Counted from the stretch's first letter, positions 1 to 6,314 are shown. The stretch: 15,347 nt of DNA from Bacteroidales bacterium (GCA_004555425.1 SFID01000049.1:1-15347), one strand, 5' to 3'. Program-made: numbers and translations. Notes: generated from the letters alone by a model not told the origin.

Positions 1-57
1 CCACGAGGGGCAAGGACTTTTGGAGGTATGTCTTCGAGTAATACCCGAGGCGGGATA

Positions 58-1245
58 TTAGTCGATGATTTCAGTAATCTGACCAGAACCAACGGTGCGG
101 CCACCTTCACGGATAGCGAAGCGGAGACCTACGTTGAGAGCCACAGCGTAGATGAGTTCTACAGTGATCTCTACGTTATCACCAGGCATTACCATCTCAG
201 TACCTTCGGGCAGGTGGATTTCACCGGTGCAGTCCATAGTACGGAGATAGAACTGGGGACGATACTTGTTGCCGAAGGGAGTGTGACGACCACCTTCTTC
301 CTTCTTGAGGACGTAGATAGAAGCCTTGAAGGACTTGTGAGGCTTGATAACACCCGGGTGAGTGATTACCATACCACGACGTACTTCGTTCTTGTCGATA
401 CCACGGAGGAGGAGACCTACGTTGTCACCAGCTTCACCCTGATCGAGGAGCTTGCGGAACATTTCAACGCCAGTTACAACAGACTTCTTGTCTTCACCGA
501 GACCGAGAATCTGAACTTCGTCACCTACCTTGATAACACCAGTCTCAACACGACCAGTAGCAACAGTACCACGGCCAGTGATAGAGAAGACGTCTTCAAC
601 AGGCATCAAGAAGGGCTTATCGCGATCGCGCTCGGGCTCCTGAATCCAAGTATCAACTGCGTCCATGAGCTGCATTACGCTGTCAACCCACTTCTCTTCT
701 CCACCGAGTGCACCGAGTGCAGAACCGCGGATGATAGGAGTATCCTCTTCGAATTCGTACTGAGCGAGGAGTTCACCCATTTCCATTTCAACGAGTTCGA
801 GCATTTCCTCATCGTCAACCATGTCGCACTTGTTGAGGAACACTACGAGGCGGGGAACGTTCACCTGACGAGCGAGCAGGATGTGCTCACGAGTCTGAGG
901 CATAGGACCATCGGTAGCAGCTACTACGATGATAGCACCGTCCATCTGAGCAGCACCAGTAACCATGTTCTTCACGTAGTCAGCGTGACCCGGGCAGTCA
1001 ACGTGAGCATAGTGACGCTTAGCAGTTTCGTACTCAATGTGAGAAGAGTTGATGGTAATACCACGCTCCTTCTCTTCGGGAGCGTTGTCAATCTGATCGA
1101 AAGACTTCACATCTTCGCTACCGAAACCCTTATCGTGCAGCACCTTAGAGATAGCAGCAGTAAGGGTAGTCTTACCGTGGTCAACGTGACCGATAGTACC
1201 GATGTTTACGTGCGGTTTGGTACGCACGAAAGTTTCTTTAGCCAT
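58..1245 (-). CDS. tuf: Elongation factor Tu
   Basis: EF-Tu is the GTPase that delivers aminoacyl-tRNA to the ribosomal A site in the cytoplasm. The 395-residue protein is full length for the family. The G1 P-loop GHVDHGKT is at residues 19-26, the effector segment RGITIN at 61-66, G3 DCPGH at 83-87 and G4 NKCD near 138; domains 2 and 3 follow (TGRGTVATGRVE; C-terminal GGRTVGSG). The start ATG gives the conserved MAKE N-terminus. It lies downstream of tRNA-Tyr, tRNA-Gly and tRNA-Thr on the same strand, an arrangement common in Bacteroidales, where tRNA-Trp, secE and nusG usually follow; those would lie off the left edge. A terminator-like hairpin in its leader suggests partly separate control. 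Identification is essentially certain. Confidence 0.99.
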   Translation of the reverse strand: MAKETFVRTKPHVNIGTIGHVDHGKTTLTAAISKVLHDKGFGSEDVKSFDQIDNAPEEKERGITINSSHIEYETAKRHYAHVDCPGHADYVKNMVTGAAQMDGAIIVVAATDGPMPQTREHILLARQVNVPRLVVFLNKCDMVDDEEMLELVEMEMGELLAQYEFEEDTPIIRGSALGALGGEEKWVDSVMQLMDAVDTWIQEPERDRDKPFLMPVEDVFSITGRGTVATGRVETGVIKVGDEVQILGLGEDKKSVVTGVEMFRKLLDQGEAGDNVGLLLRGIDKNEVRRGMVITHPGVIKPHKSFKASIYVLKKEEGGRHTPFGNKYRPQFYLRTMDCTGEIHLPEGTEMVMPGDNVEITVELIYAVALNVGLRFAIREGGRTVGSGQITEIID

Positions 1246-1280
1246 AGCTTTGTTAATATTTTAATTGTAAATAAATGCGA

Positions 1281-1310
1281 TAAAAGCCAAAAGCCCTCTT
1301 GCGGGCTTTA
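1281..1310 (-). terminator. Terminator-like hairpin between tRNA-Thr and tuf
   Basis: On the minus strand a 7-bp stem, AAAGCCC with GGGCTTT and a 6-nt loop, is followed by TTTTGGCTTTT. It lies between the tRNA run and the tuf start, about 45-65 nt upstream of the tuf ATG. It could end the tRNA transcript or act as an attenuator or processing site in the tuf leader. I see no good TAnnTTTG promoter between it and tuf, so readthrough seems likely. Confidence 0.5.
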
Positions 1311-1412
1311 TCCACTAATCCCTTGGACAAACTGTTAGATAATATTCAAGAAGTAATTGGGGAGAATTACGCTAAATACTCTGTCACAATAGTCTTTCAT
1401 AAGAGATAGTTG

Positions 1413-1484
<72 letters not shown>

Positions 1485-1492
1485 AAGATTGG

Positions 1493-1565
1493 AGCGGAAA
1501 ACGAGGCTCGAACTCGCGACCCCCAGCTTGGAAGGCTAGTGCTCTACCAACTGAGCTATTTCCGC
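1493..1565 (-). tRNA. tRNA-Gly (TCC)
   Basis: The minus strand gives acceptor GCGGAAA paired with TTTCCGC, D-arm GCTCAGTTGGTAGAGC, anticodon stem CTAGC/GCTGG (one G-T pair) around loop CTTCCAA with anticodon TCC, and T-arm GTTCGAGCC. It is the middle tRNA of the Tyr-Gly-Thr run, 31 nt downstream of tRNA-Tyr. Confidence 0.96.
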
Positions 1566-1596
1566 ATTCCTTATCAAACTTGCTTGCGCAAATTCG

Positions 1597-1679
1597 TGGG
1601 CAAAGATGGATTCGAACCACCGAAGGCGTAAGCCAGCAGATTTACAGTCTGCCCCATTTGGCCACTCTGGTATTTGCCC
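1597..1679 (-). tRNA. tRNA-Tyr (GTA)
   Basis: This is a class II tRNA of 83 nt with a long variable arm. The acceptor is GGGCAAA with TTTGCCC and an A discriminator; the anticodon stem CAGAC/ATCTG region encloses anticodon GTA; the variable arm is followed by T-arm GGTTCGAATCC. It is the first tRNA of the run, about 55 nt downstream of the predicted transcription start of the promoter at 1741-1771. Confidence 0.96.
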
Positions 1680-1740
1680 GTATCTCCCTACCCCCTGTCA
1701 GCTTTGCAGCCGTACCAGAGAAGTATCTCGGAAACGGCTG

Positions 1741-1771
1741 CAAAGGTAGACATTATTTTTTTACCACCAAA
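1741..1771 (-). promoter_or_regulatory. Bacteroidetes-type promoter of the tRNA-Tyr/Gly/Thr(-tuf) operon
   Basis: On the minus strand, TTTG (plus 1768-1771) and TACCTTTG (plus 1741-1748) are separated by exactly 19 nt. This matches the consensus for the primary sigma factor of Bacteroidetes (TTTG, about 19 nt, TAnnTTTG). It sits between hpf and tRNA-Tyr, so it should drive the stable-RNA run and perhaps tuf. The -7 element lies inside one arm of a 12-bp inverted repeat (1702-1745), described in the findings. Confidence 0.85.
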
Positions 1772-1796
1772 ATAATCGGCAGATTTTTTTCAAAAA

Positions 1797-2087
1797 TCAC
1801 CTGCGTTTCTCCTGAAAGCGCTCGTTTTGGTGCTTCAAGGCTTCGCAGCAGAGGTCCACTGCTTCTTCGAAGGTGTCGCAGGTTTTCTCGGCGAAGAGTT
1901 TGCCGCCTGGCATCGCGAGCGTGATTTGCACGTTCTTATTCATAGCCGTTTCGGGCTTCACTACCTTGAGCACCACGTCGGCGGTAGCCTCAGCACAATT
2001 CTTGGCAAACTTGCCTACTTTCTTCTCGATAAATGCGTGCAACTGCTCGGTTGCTTCAAAGTGGATGGACTGAACGTTGATATTCAT
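1797..2087 (-). CDS. hpf: Ribosome hibernation-promoting factor, short HPF/RaiA family
   Basis: HPF proteins bind the decoding centre of the 30S subunit and inactivate or dimerise ribosomes in slow growth. The protein has 96 residues, the length of the short form: one beta-alpha-beta-beta-beta-alpha domain with the N-terminal MNINVQSIHFEATEQLHAFI pattern, a basic KKVGKFAKN stretch, and a final helix with EEAVDLCCEALKHQ. No long-form C-terminal dimerisation domain is present. The start is supported by AAAGGAGGT placed 5 nt upstream, a strong Shine-Dalgarno sequence for this phylum. It lies just upstream of the tRNA-tuf cluster, its usual place in Bacteroidales. The upstream leader is long and has a low-confidence promoter at 2233-2264. 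Confidence 0.93.
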   Translation of the reverse strand: MNINVQSIHFEATEQLHAFIEKKVGKFAKNCAEATADVVLKVVKPETAMNKNVQITLAMPGGKLFAEKTCDTFEEAVDLCCEALKHQNERFQEKRR

Positions 2088-2152
2088 AGATACCTCCTTT
2101 TTTCTTTACCCCCTACCCTCTGTGTGCGGGGCTGCGGGGATGATTCCATACT

Positions 2153-2194
2153 TATATATATATGTACGCGCGGGTGCACATACGCGGGCGCGCG
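2153..2194. other. Alternating purine-pyrimidine tract (Z-DNA-prone)
   Basis: Twenty bases (2153-2172) alternate strictly between pyrimidine and purine, first as TA steps and then as CG steps. A 13-base stretch (2174-2186) and a 7-base stretch (2188-2194) continue the pattern with only two breaks. It lies in the hpf leader. Such tracts can adopt left-handed DNA under negative supercoiling; any role here is inference. Confidence 0.5.
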
Positions 2195-2232
2195 GACTAG
2201 CGCAAAATTCTCGTGTGAGAGTTTTTCAATGG

Positions 2233-2264
2233 CGAATATAGGGATTCTTTTTGAGACGACCAAG
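2233..2264 (-). promoter_or_regulatory. Possible hpf promoter
   Basis: On the minus strand CTTG (plus 2261-2264) is followed after 20 nt by TATATTCG (plus 2233-2240), one base off TAnnTTTG. If used, hpf would have a leader of about 140 nt that includes the alternating tract at 2153-2194. No better match is visible nearer the gene. Confidence 0.35.
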
Positions 2265-2460
2265 GGTTTGGGCGGAAATATGTGTTTTTTACCACGGAAT
2301 GGGCTTTGGGGAGGAGTGGTGGGCAGCGGGAATGGCGAGGCGCTAGCTACCCATAATAAATGAGGTGGGTGCCCAGCGGAGCTATTTTCGGGATACAATT
2401 ATCTTCATGCTTATGGCTAAATATGGTATTCGTACTGACGGCAGAGGTGCCATCATCGTT

Positions 2461-2490
2461 GTACTCACACACACGAGCAAGGTGCGGTAC
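2461..2490 (+). repeat. Copy of a dispersed 'GCAAGGTGCGGTAC' motif
   Basis: This 30-base segment begins GTACTCACAC and ends GCAAGGTGCGGTAC. It matches, in opposite orientation, the segment at 2877-2903, and shares CACAC and GTGCGGTAC with 10681-10706. The surrounding stretch 2265-2580 has no supported gene and no other clear structure. Confidence 0.5.
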
Positions 2491-2583
2491 GTTTCTTCGC
2501 AATGAGACACTCCCGCAAAAAAGGGTACCGCGGTTCTCGTTTTTATTGCCGCAATTCCCGTTTCCACCTCCGAGAAGGCCAGC

Positions 2584-2671
2584 GACCCGCGGGCGCGGGT
2601 CACGCGACCTGCGGGCGCGGGTCACACGACCTGCGTGCGCGGGTCGCGTGACCTGCGCCCGCGGGTCGCTG
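2584..2671. repeat. Four tandem 22-bp GC-rich palindromic repeats
   Basis: Four exact-length 22-bp units begin at 2584, 2606, 2628 and 2650. Each starts GACC(C/T)GCG and carries CGCGGGTC ten bases later, so each unit is itself an 18-bp dyad with 7-8-bp arms and a 2-base centre. Units differ at a few positions, mostly in the centre and the last four bases. The array is far more GC-rich than its flanks. No gene overlaps it. Confidence 0.85.
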
Positions 2672-2876
2672 AGAAAGTGCCGAAGCGGAACGGAAATGTA
2701 GGAGAGCGGAACGGAAACACAAGAGAGCCGCACCTTGATTGCGCTAGGTTTTCGGTGTTAGTACAGAGTTTTAATGAGGAATTAGGAGTGGTTGGGGCAA
2801 GCCGCAAGCTTCCGCCAGAAACTAGAGAACGCAGCAACTGCTGAAGCTTGTTATCAGGAATTGGTGTAACGTAAAA

Positions 2877-2903
2877 GTACCGCACCTTGCAAGGTGTGAG
2901 TAC
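2877..2903 (-). repeat. Second copy of the 'GCAAGGTGCGGTAC' motif
   Basis: The minus strand reads GTACTCACAC then CTTGCAAGGTGCGGTAC. The core CACCTTGCAAGGTG is a perfect 14-bp palindrome. It is followed directly by the 24-bp flank box (2903-2926) that leads into the heptamer array. Confidence 0.5.
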
Positions 2904-2926
2904 GGAGTTTGTTCTCATTGAAGAAT

Positions 2927-3098
2927 AATTCCCAATTCCTAATTCCCAATTCCTAATTCCTAATTCCCAATTCCTAATTCCCAATTCCTAATTCCCAATT
3001 CCTCATTCCCAATTCCTAATTCCTCATTCCTCATTCCTAATTCCTCATTCCCAATTCCTCATTCCTAATTCCCAATTCCTCATTCCTAATTCCTAATT
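2927..3098. repeat. Heptamer tandem array, AATTCCT/AATTCCC/CATTCCY, 24 units
   Basis: From 2927 the sequence is an unbroken run of 7-bp units, AATTCCT, AATTCCC, CATTCCT or CATTCCC, in phase through 3094, ending with a partial AATT. Variation is confined to positions 1 and 7 of the unit. The array lies between umuC and the repeat region, a few bases past the umuC stop. Short minus-strand reading frames through it (for example peptides with repeated GIRNWEL) are repeat artefacts. A related array is at 11471-11632. Confidence 0.95.
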
Positions 3099-3110
3099 AA
3101 AAAAACCCCT

Positions 3111-4373
3111 TCACACCACCAGAATGTCAGCTAGGTTGGTGAGGTAGTTGGGGCTGCGGTGTACGCTTTTGGTGCGCCATGCCTCTTGCGCCTCGCCCTC
3201 CACGGCCAAGCGGGCCGTTTTGAGTCCGTAGCGCTGGTTGATTTGGTCGATGGCCTGCATGAGGCGGGCGCGTTGCGGGCGGTTGCGGATGGGGTCGAAG
3301 AGGTCCTGCTGCACTTGCCGCATATCTGCGATGTCGCTGAGGATGACGCCCGATTTCTTGTAGAGGATGCCGGGGCGATAGATGCGGTCGAGCAGTTGGA
3401 GGGCGGCCGTGGTAATCTCTATCGTATCGGCCGTGGGCACGACAAGGAGGGTGCTTTCGGCCGCGCTGTATTGCGGCAGGTCTTCGCGGAAGCGGTTGCT
3501 GCAGATGAACACGGTCAGTTGGCGCGCACCTGCACGCTGTCCGCGCAGTTTGCTGGCACACGAGGCGGCGAAGGTGGCCACGGAGGCGCGCAGCGAGGGC
3601 AGGTCGCCCACCATCTGACCGAAACTGCGGCTGGTGCATATCGTCTGGTTGCGCACCACCTCGGCGGTGTCGATGCAGGGCACGCCGTTGAGTTCGCGCC
3701 ACGTCTGCACGACGGGTTTCGAGAAGTGTGCGCGCACCCATCGCTCTGTCTGGTCGGCAAAGGCGAGGGGCGTATGAATGCCCAACTGGTGGAGCCGTTC
3801 CAGGGTGCTGCGCCCCACGCCCCACACATCGCCCAGGTCGAAGAGGGCCAGTGCGCGCCGTCGCTTCTCGTCCGTATCGATGGTGCACACACCGCGATAG
3901 CCTGCATACTGCTTGGCAAATTTGCTACCTATCTTGGCCAGCGTCTTGCTGGGGGCTACGCCCACGCTTACGGGGATGTCGGTCCAGCGTTGCACGCGCT
4001 CGGCAATGGTGCGCATCAGTTCGGTCAGGTCGTAGTGGCGCTCGTAGCCGCGCAGGTCGCAAAAGCATTCGTCGATACTGTAGTTCTCCACGGCCTGCAC
4101 GGACTGGCGCAGGATGCTGACCACGCGCTTGGACATGGCGGCGTAGAGGTACATATTGGAGGAGAATACGCGCACCTGCCCGTGGCGCACGATGTCCTCC
4201 ACCTGATAGAGGGGCACACCGCGGCGCAGCCCCAGGGCTTTGGCCTCGGGGGTCAGTGCCACAATGCACCCATCGTTGTTGGAGAGCACGCACACGGGTT
4301 TACCGCGGAGCCCGGGATGAAACACGCGCTCTACGGCACAGAAGAAACTGTTGCAATCTACCAGTGCATACAT
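3111..4373 (-). CDS. umuC: Y-family translesion DNA polymerase, Pol V catalytic subunit UmuC
   Basis: UmuC copies past DNA lesions together with processed UmuD. With the ATG at 4373 the protein has 420 residues, usual for UmuC. Catalytic acidic residues are D6 (LVDCNSFF) and D101-E102 (YSIDECF); the position of the E. coli steric gate Y11 is F11. KPVCVLSNNDGCIVA and AEAKALG-like palm/finger motifs follow, then a helix-hairpin-helix (DVWGVGRSTLERL, 182-194), the little finger, and a likely beta-clamp motif QQDLF at 355-359. A longer frame begins 14 codons upstream, but the chosen start matches the family N-terminus and its A is shared with the umuD stop (TAATG), indicating translational coupling. 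The short C-terminal tail after residue 390 is as in Bacteroidetes homologues. Confidence 0.96.
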   Translation of the reverse strand: MYALVDCNSFFCAVERVFHPGLRGKPVCVLSNNDGCIVALTPEAKALGLRRGVPLYQVEDIVRHGQVRVFSSNMYLYAAMSKRVVSILRQSVQAVENYSIDECFCDLRGYERHYDLTELMRTIAERVQRWTDIPVSVGVAPSKTLAKIGSKFAKQYAGYRGVCTIDTDEKRRRALALFDLGDVWGVGRSTLERLHQLGIHTPLAFADQTERWVRAHFSKPVVQTWRELNGVPCIDTAEVVRNQTICTSRSFGQMVGDLPSLRASVATFAASCASKLRGQRAGARQLTVFICSNRFREDLPQYSAAESTLLVVPTADTIEITTAALQLLDRIYRPGILYKKSGVILSDIADMRQVQQDLFDPIRNRPQRARLMQAIDQINQRYGLKTARLAVEGEAQEAWRTKSVHRSPNYLTNLADILVV

Positions 4374-5023
4374 TACCTGTGTACAGAATGAATCACATAC
4401 GTCACCGTGCCCCACACGCTGAAATCATCGCCCTCCCTCACGGGTATTTCGGGATAGTCGGGATTGGCGGGCACGAGCCATCCCTGTCCATCGCGCAGTA
4501 CGAAATACTTGAGGGTATATTCGCCATTGAGTTCGCACACGGCCACCTCGTTCTCGCTGGGGTGGCGGTTGCTCTTATCCACAATGACGATGTCGCCCGA
4601 ATGGATATTGGCATCTATCATCGAGTCGCCCTGCACGCGGATGAGGTAACTGGCCTCGGGGTGCGGACAGAGCAGGCGCAACAGGTCGATGTCCTGTGCC
4701 CGCTCGTCGGCATCAAGGGGAAGGGGGAAGCCTGCCACAATGCGAATGTCGAAGAAGGGCAGACGCGCCTCGGCCATCCGCGTGGCGGGCCAAGCATCGC
4801 CCAGTCCCCGCAGCATCTTCTGCGATTCCTGCACGGTGTCGCCCTCGGCGGTCAACTGGCTAGCGATGCAACGGGTAATAAATTCGGTCTTGTTCTCCTG
4901 CGCCTCAATGACGCGGGCCAGCGGACCTGGCGCGCGGAAGGTGAACAATTTGCTGTCGCCTGCGGGTCGTCCTGCGCCCTCACGCCGTCCACCGCGCGCG
5001 GAGGTGGATTTGGATGCTTTCAT
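4373..5023 (-). CDS. umuD: UmuD-type S24 self-cleaving protein with an N-terminal DNA-binding-like extension
   Basis: UmuD is cleaved in a RecA-dependent way and its product activates UmuC. The C-terminal half (about residues 90-216) is a LexA/UmuD S24 domain: scissile A97-G98 followed by FPLPLDADE, catalytic S134 (GDSMID) and K172 (TLKYF). The G-to-S and S-to-K spacings (36 and 38) are nearly those of E. coli UmuD. At 216 residues it is about 75 longer than the E. coli protein. The extra N-terminus is basic (GGRREGAGRPAGDSK), then TFRAPGPLARVIEA and NKTEFITRCIASQL, which resembles a ribbon-helix-helix DNA-binding fold; this last point is inference. It overlaps umuC by 1 nt. The promoter -7 element and a 25-bp palindrome lie just upstream, suggesting autoregulation or LexA control. 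Confidence 0.92.
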   Translation of the reverse strand: MKASKSTSARGGRREGAGRPAGDSKLFTFRAPGPLARVIEAQENKTEFITRCIASQLTAEGDTVQESQKMLRGLGDAWPATRMAEARLPFFDIRIVAGFPLPLDADERAQDIDLLRLLCPHPEASYLIRVQGDSMIDANIHSGDIVIVDKSNRHPSENEVAVCELNGEYTLKYFVLRDGQGWLVPANPDYPEIPVREGDDFSVWGTVTYVIHSVHR

Positions 5024-5043
5024 AATTTACCATGTGTTTGCCG

Positions 5044-5087
5044 CAAAGGTACAAATTCCTGTTTGAATAACGTAATACATAATTCAA
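5044..5087 (-). promoter_or_regulatory. umuDC promoter with overlapping 25-bp operator-like palindrome
   Basis: On the minus strand TACCTTTG (plus 5044-5051) is a perfect Bacteroidetes -7 element about 20 nt upstream of the umuD ATG. The expected -33 position lies inside a 25-bp dyad at 5063-5087: arms TTGAAT and ATTCAA, inner GTA and TAC around a single central base, with 20 of 24 arm positions symmetric. No TTTG at correct spacing is seen, so a bound repressor could block this weak -33 region. The operator role is inferred from position and symmetry. Confidence 0.7.
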
Positions 5088-5131
5088 AAAAACTCTTTGG
5101 AGGGCAGTAATCACAGTAAGCATCACAGTAA

Positions 5132-5150
5132 AGGTAGGTGCTATAAGTTC
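5132..5150. repeat. Terminal fragment of the MITE-like element (copy E)
   Basis: AGGTAGGTGCTATAAGTTC matches the terminal inverted repeat shared by the elements at 6131, 7675, 10483 and 10727 (AGGTAGGTnCTATAAATT). Only about 19 bases are recognisable. It lies in the 360-bp gene-free stretch upstream of umuD. Confidence 0.5.
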
Positions 5151-5220
5151 CTGCATGGTGTAGTGATAGGAGGGGAGAGGATATCAGAGGAGGAGAGAGG
5201 AGCCGCGCCGCCCTTTATCC

Positions 5221-5315
5221 ACTAGCGTCCTCTTCCATCCTCTAGCGTCCTCTACCATCCTCTAGCGTCCTCTCCCATCCTCTCCCATCCTCTATCATCC
5301 TCTCCCATCCTCTCC
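5221..5315. repeat. Decamer tandem array (CCATCCTCTA-like), about 9 units
   Basis: Nine consecutive 10-bp units alternate between (C/T)CATCCTCT(A/C) and AGCGTCCTCT types, in perfect 10-base register from 5221 to about 5315. Related units recur at 14852-14920. On the minus strand the array begins just past the C-terminal remnant of the four-helix-bundle gene. No regularly spaced unique spacers are present, so it is not a CRISPR array. Confidence 0.85.
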
Positions 5316-5384
5316 AGCCCCGCCGCCCTCCAGCCTCCGAGCCATCCTCTCCAGCTCGGCCTCGAGCTCCCGTATTCGCGCTTC

Positions 5385-5993
5385 CTACCATTGGATGGTG
5401 GCTTGCATATCCTTCATGAGTTGGTCCTGCTGGGCTCTGTATCCGGTCCGCACTCTGTGCATGCGCTCCTTCATGCCGCCCTCCTTACGGAAGCGCTCTT
5501 CTAGGGTTTTCAGGTAGCCGTTCATCATCACGTCTATCTGGCAGCACATGGTATAGCCTGTGTTGGCCATTTCCTCATCATTCCATTTTTGGAAGAAGGG
5601 TTCGTAGTCGCTGAGTTTGTTACTTCTTTTGGTGAACTCGTGCATCCCTTGGTAGCGCGGGTGTTGCTTGTCCCATAGTGTCAGATGGCGGGAGAGGAGA
5701 TAGTCTTTGTAGTCTTCCCTCAGTTCATGAATGCTTGAGCGGGCCACATTGAGCAGTTTCAGTTCCATTTCGGTGGATGTCTTTCCATCTTCAGAACCTT
5801 CTATGATGTTTTGTTTGCCCGAGCGTGCTGCCTGCACCATCTGGTCCACGGTGCGGTCGCCATGCTTTGGGAGAAATCGCTCACAGAACACGAATGTCAT
5901 CTGGTAGAGGGCTTCCGACTTCTGAAAGAAACGCAGCTTTCTCCAATTCGCCCCGTGAAGCAATACTCTTTCTTCTTCACTCTGTTCATTCAT
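5385..5993 (-). CDS. Four-helix-bundle suffix-domain protein (S23/IVP-related), possibly C-terminally truncated
   Basis: The 202-residue protein belongs to the four-helix-bundle proteins related to 23S intervening-sequence-encoded S23 proteins, of the longer 'suffix' type common in Bacteroidales. Helical signatures include QKSEALYQMTFVFCERF (24-40), the near-invariant GDRTVDQMVQAARSGKQNI with EGSEDGKTSTEMELKLLNVA after it, and ELREDYKDYLLSR. The molecular function is unknown; S23 relatives also resemble the accessory Avd proteins of diversity-generating retroelements, but no retroelement is nearby. The frame stays open for 29 more codons beyond the TAG at 5385-5387 and encodes an excellent coiled coil, so the stop may be a recent nonsense change. 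A good promoter lies at 6091-6122, giving a leader of about 90 nt. Confidence 0.88.
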   Translation of the reverse strand: MNEQSEEERVLLHGANWRKLRFFQKSEALYQMTFVFCERFLPKHGDRTVDQMVQAARSGKQNIIEGSEDGKTSTEMELKLLNVARSSIHELREDYKDYLLSRHLTLWDKQHPRYQGMHEFTKRSNKLSDYEPFFQKWNDEEMANTGYTMCCQIDVMMNGYLKTLEERFRKEGGMKERMHRVRTGYRAQQDQLMKDMQATIQW

Positions 5994-6090
5994 AGCCTTA
6001 TACTTTTATTACCTGCTTTGCCATAAACAATTCATTTTTTACTCCGCTCAGATATCATGTAGCGTGGCATCACTGATGTAACTTCATTCG

Positions 6091-6122
6091 CAAAGTTATA
6101 CATTCATTTTGAATACACCAAG
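6091..6122 (-). promoter_or_regulatory. Promoter of the four-helix-bundle gene
   Basis: On the minus strand CTTG (plus 6119-6122) and TAACTTTG (plus 6091-6098) are 20 nt apart, matching the Bacteroidetes consensus. A small dyad ATTCA-AAA-TGAAT lies in the spacer. Between this and the ATG at 5993 there is about 90 nt of leader without an obvious structure. Confidence 0.65.
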
Positions 6123-6130
6123 TTTATTAC

Positions 6131-6314
6131 GGTAGGCTCTAAAAATTAGCTTTCGATGGATTCGCGGCTATCGTACCGTAGGTTTTTCGTGAGGGAGCGT
6201 AGCGGGCTACGTGAACGAATGAAAAGCAAAAAGATACGCTGCGAGAGGCGTGAAAGACATCCAAGCATAATAGAAACGCCATCTTCCATCGAAACGAATT
6301 GACAGGACCTGCCT
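6131..6314 (-). mobile_element. MITE-like element, copy A (about 184 bp)
   Basis: The segment starts GGTAGGCTCTAAAAATTAG and ends in a degenerate inverted copy (AATTGACAGGACCTGCC). It aligns over its whole length with the element at 7675-7857, including the internal hairpin CGTAGC-GG-GCTACG and the string GAGAGGCGTGAAAG. It has no credible gene; the small minus-strand frame through it is a repeat artefact. It lies in the 380-bp gene-free gap between the four-helix-bundle gene and the ATPase gene. Confidence 0.75.

Noticed and set aside
1..57. Possible tRNA-Trp after tuf
   Set aside because: Synteny predicts one nearby, but these 57 bases contain no tRNA acceptor or D-arm sequence; it would have to lie outside the window.
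28..1338. 436-codon plus-strand open frame opposite tuf
   Set aside because: EF-Tu on the other strand is certain, and the antisense peptide shows no family features.
2622..2984. 120-codon minus-strand frame with a GIRNWEL repeat N-terminus
   Set aside because: It is translated heptamer repeat DNA joined to non-conserved sequence; such frames appear wherever these arrays occur.
3159..4391. 410-codon plus-strand frame opposite umuC and other long frames in this region
   Set aside because: Shadows of umuC, whose catalytic residues and coupling to umuD are clear.
5385..5993. Diversity-generating retroelement accessory (Avd) reading of the four-helix-bundle protein
   Set aside because: The folds are related, but no reverse transcriptase, template repeat or variable repeat lies nearby; the intron RT at 14991 is of the group II type and 9 kb away.
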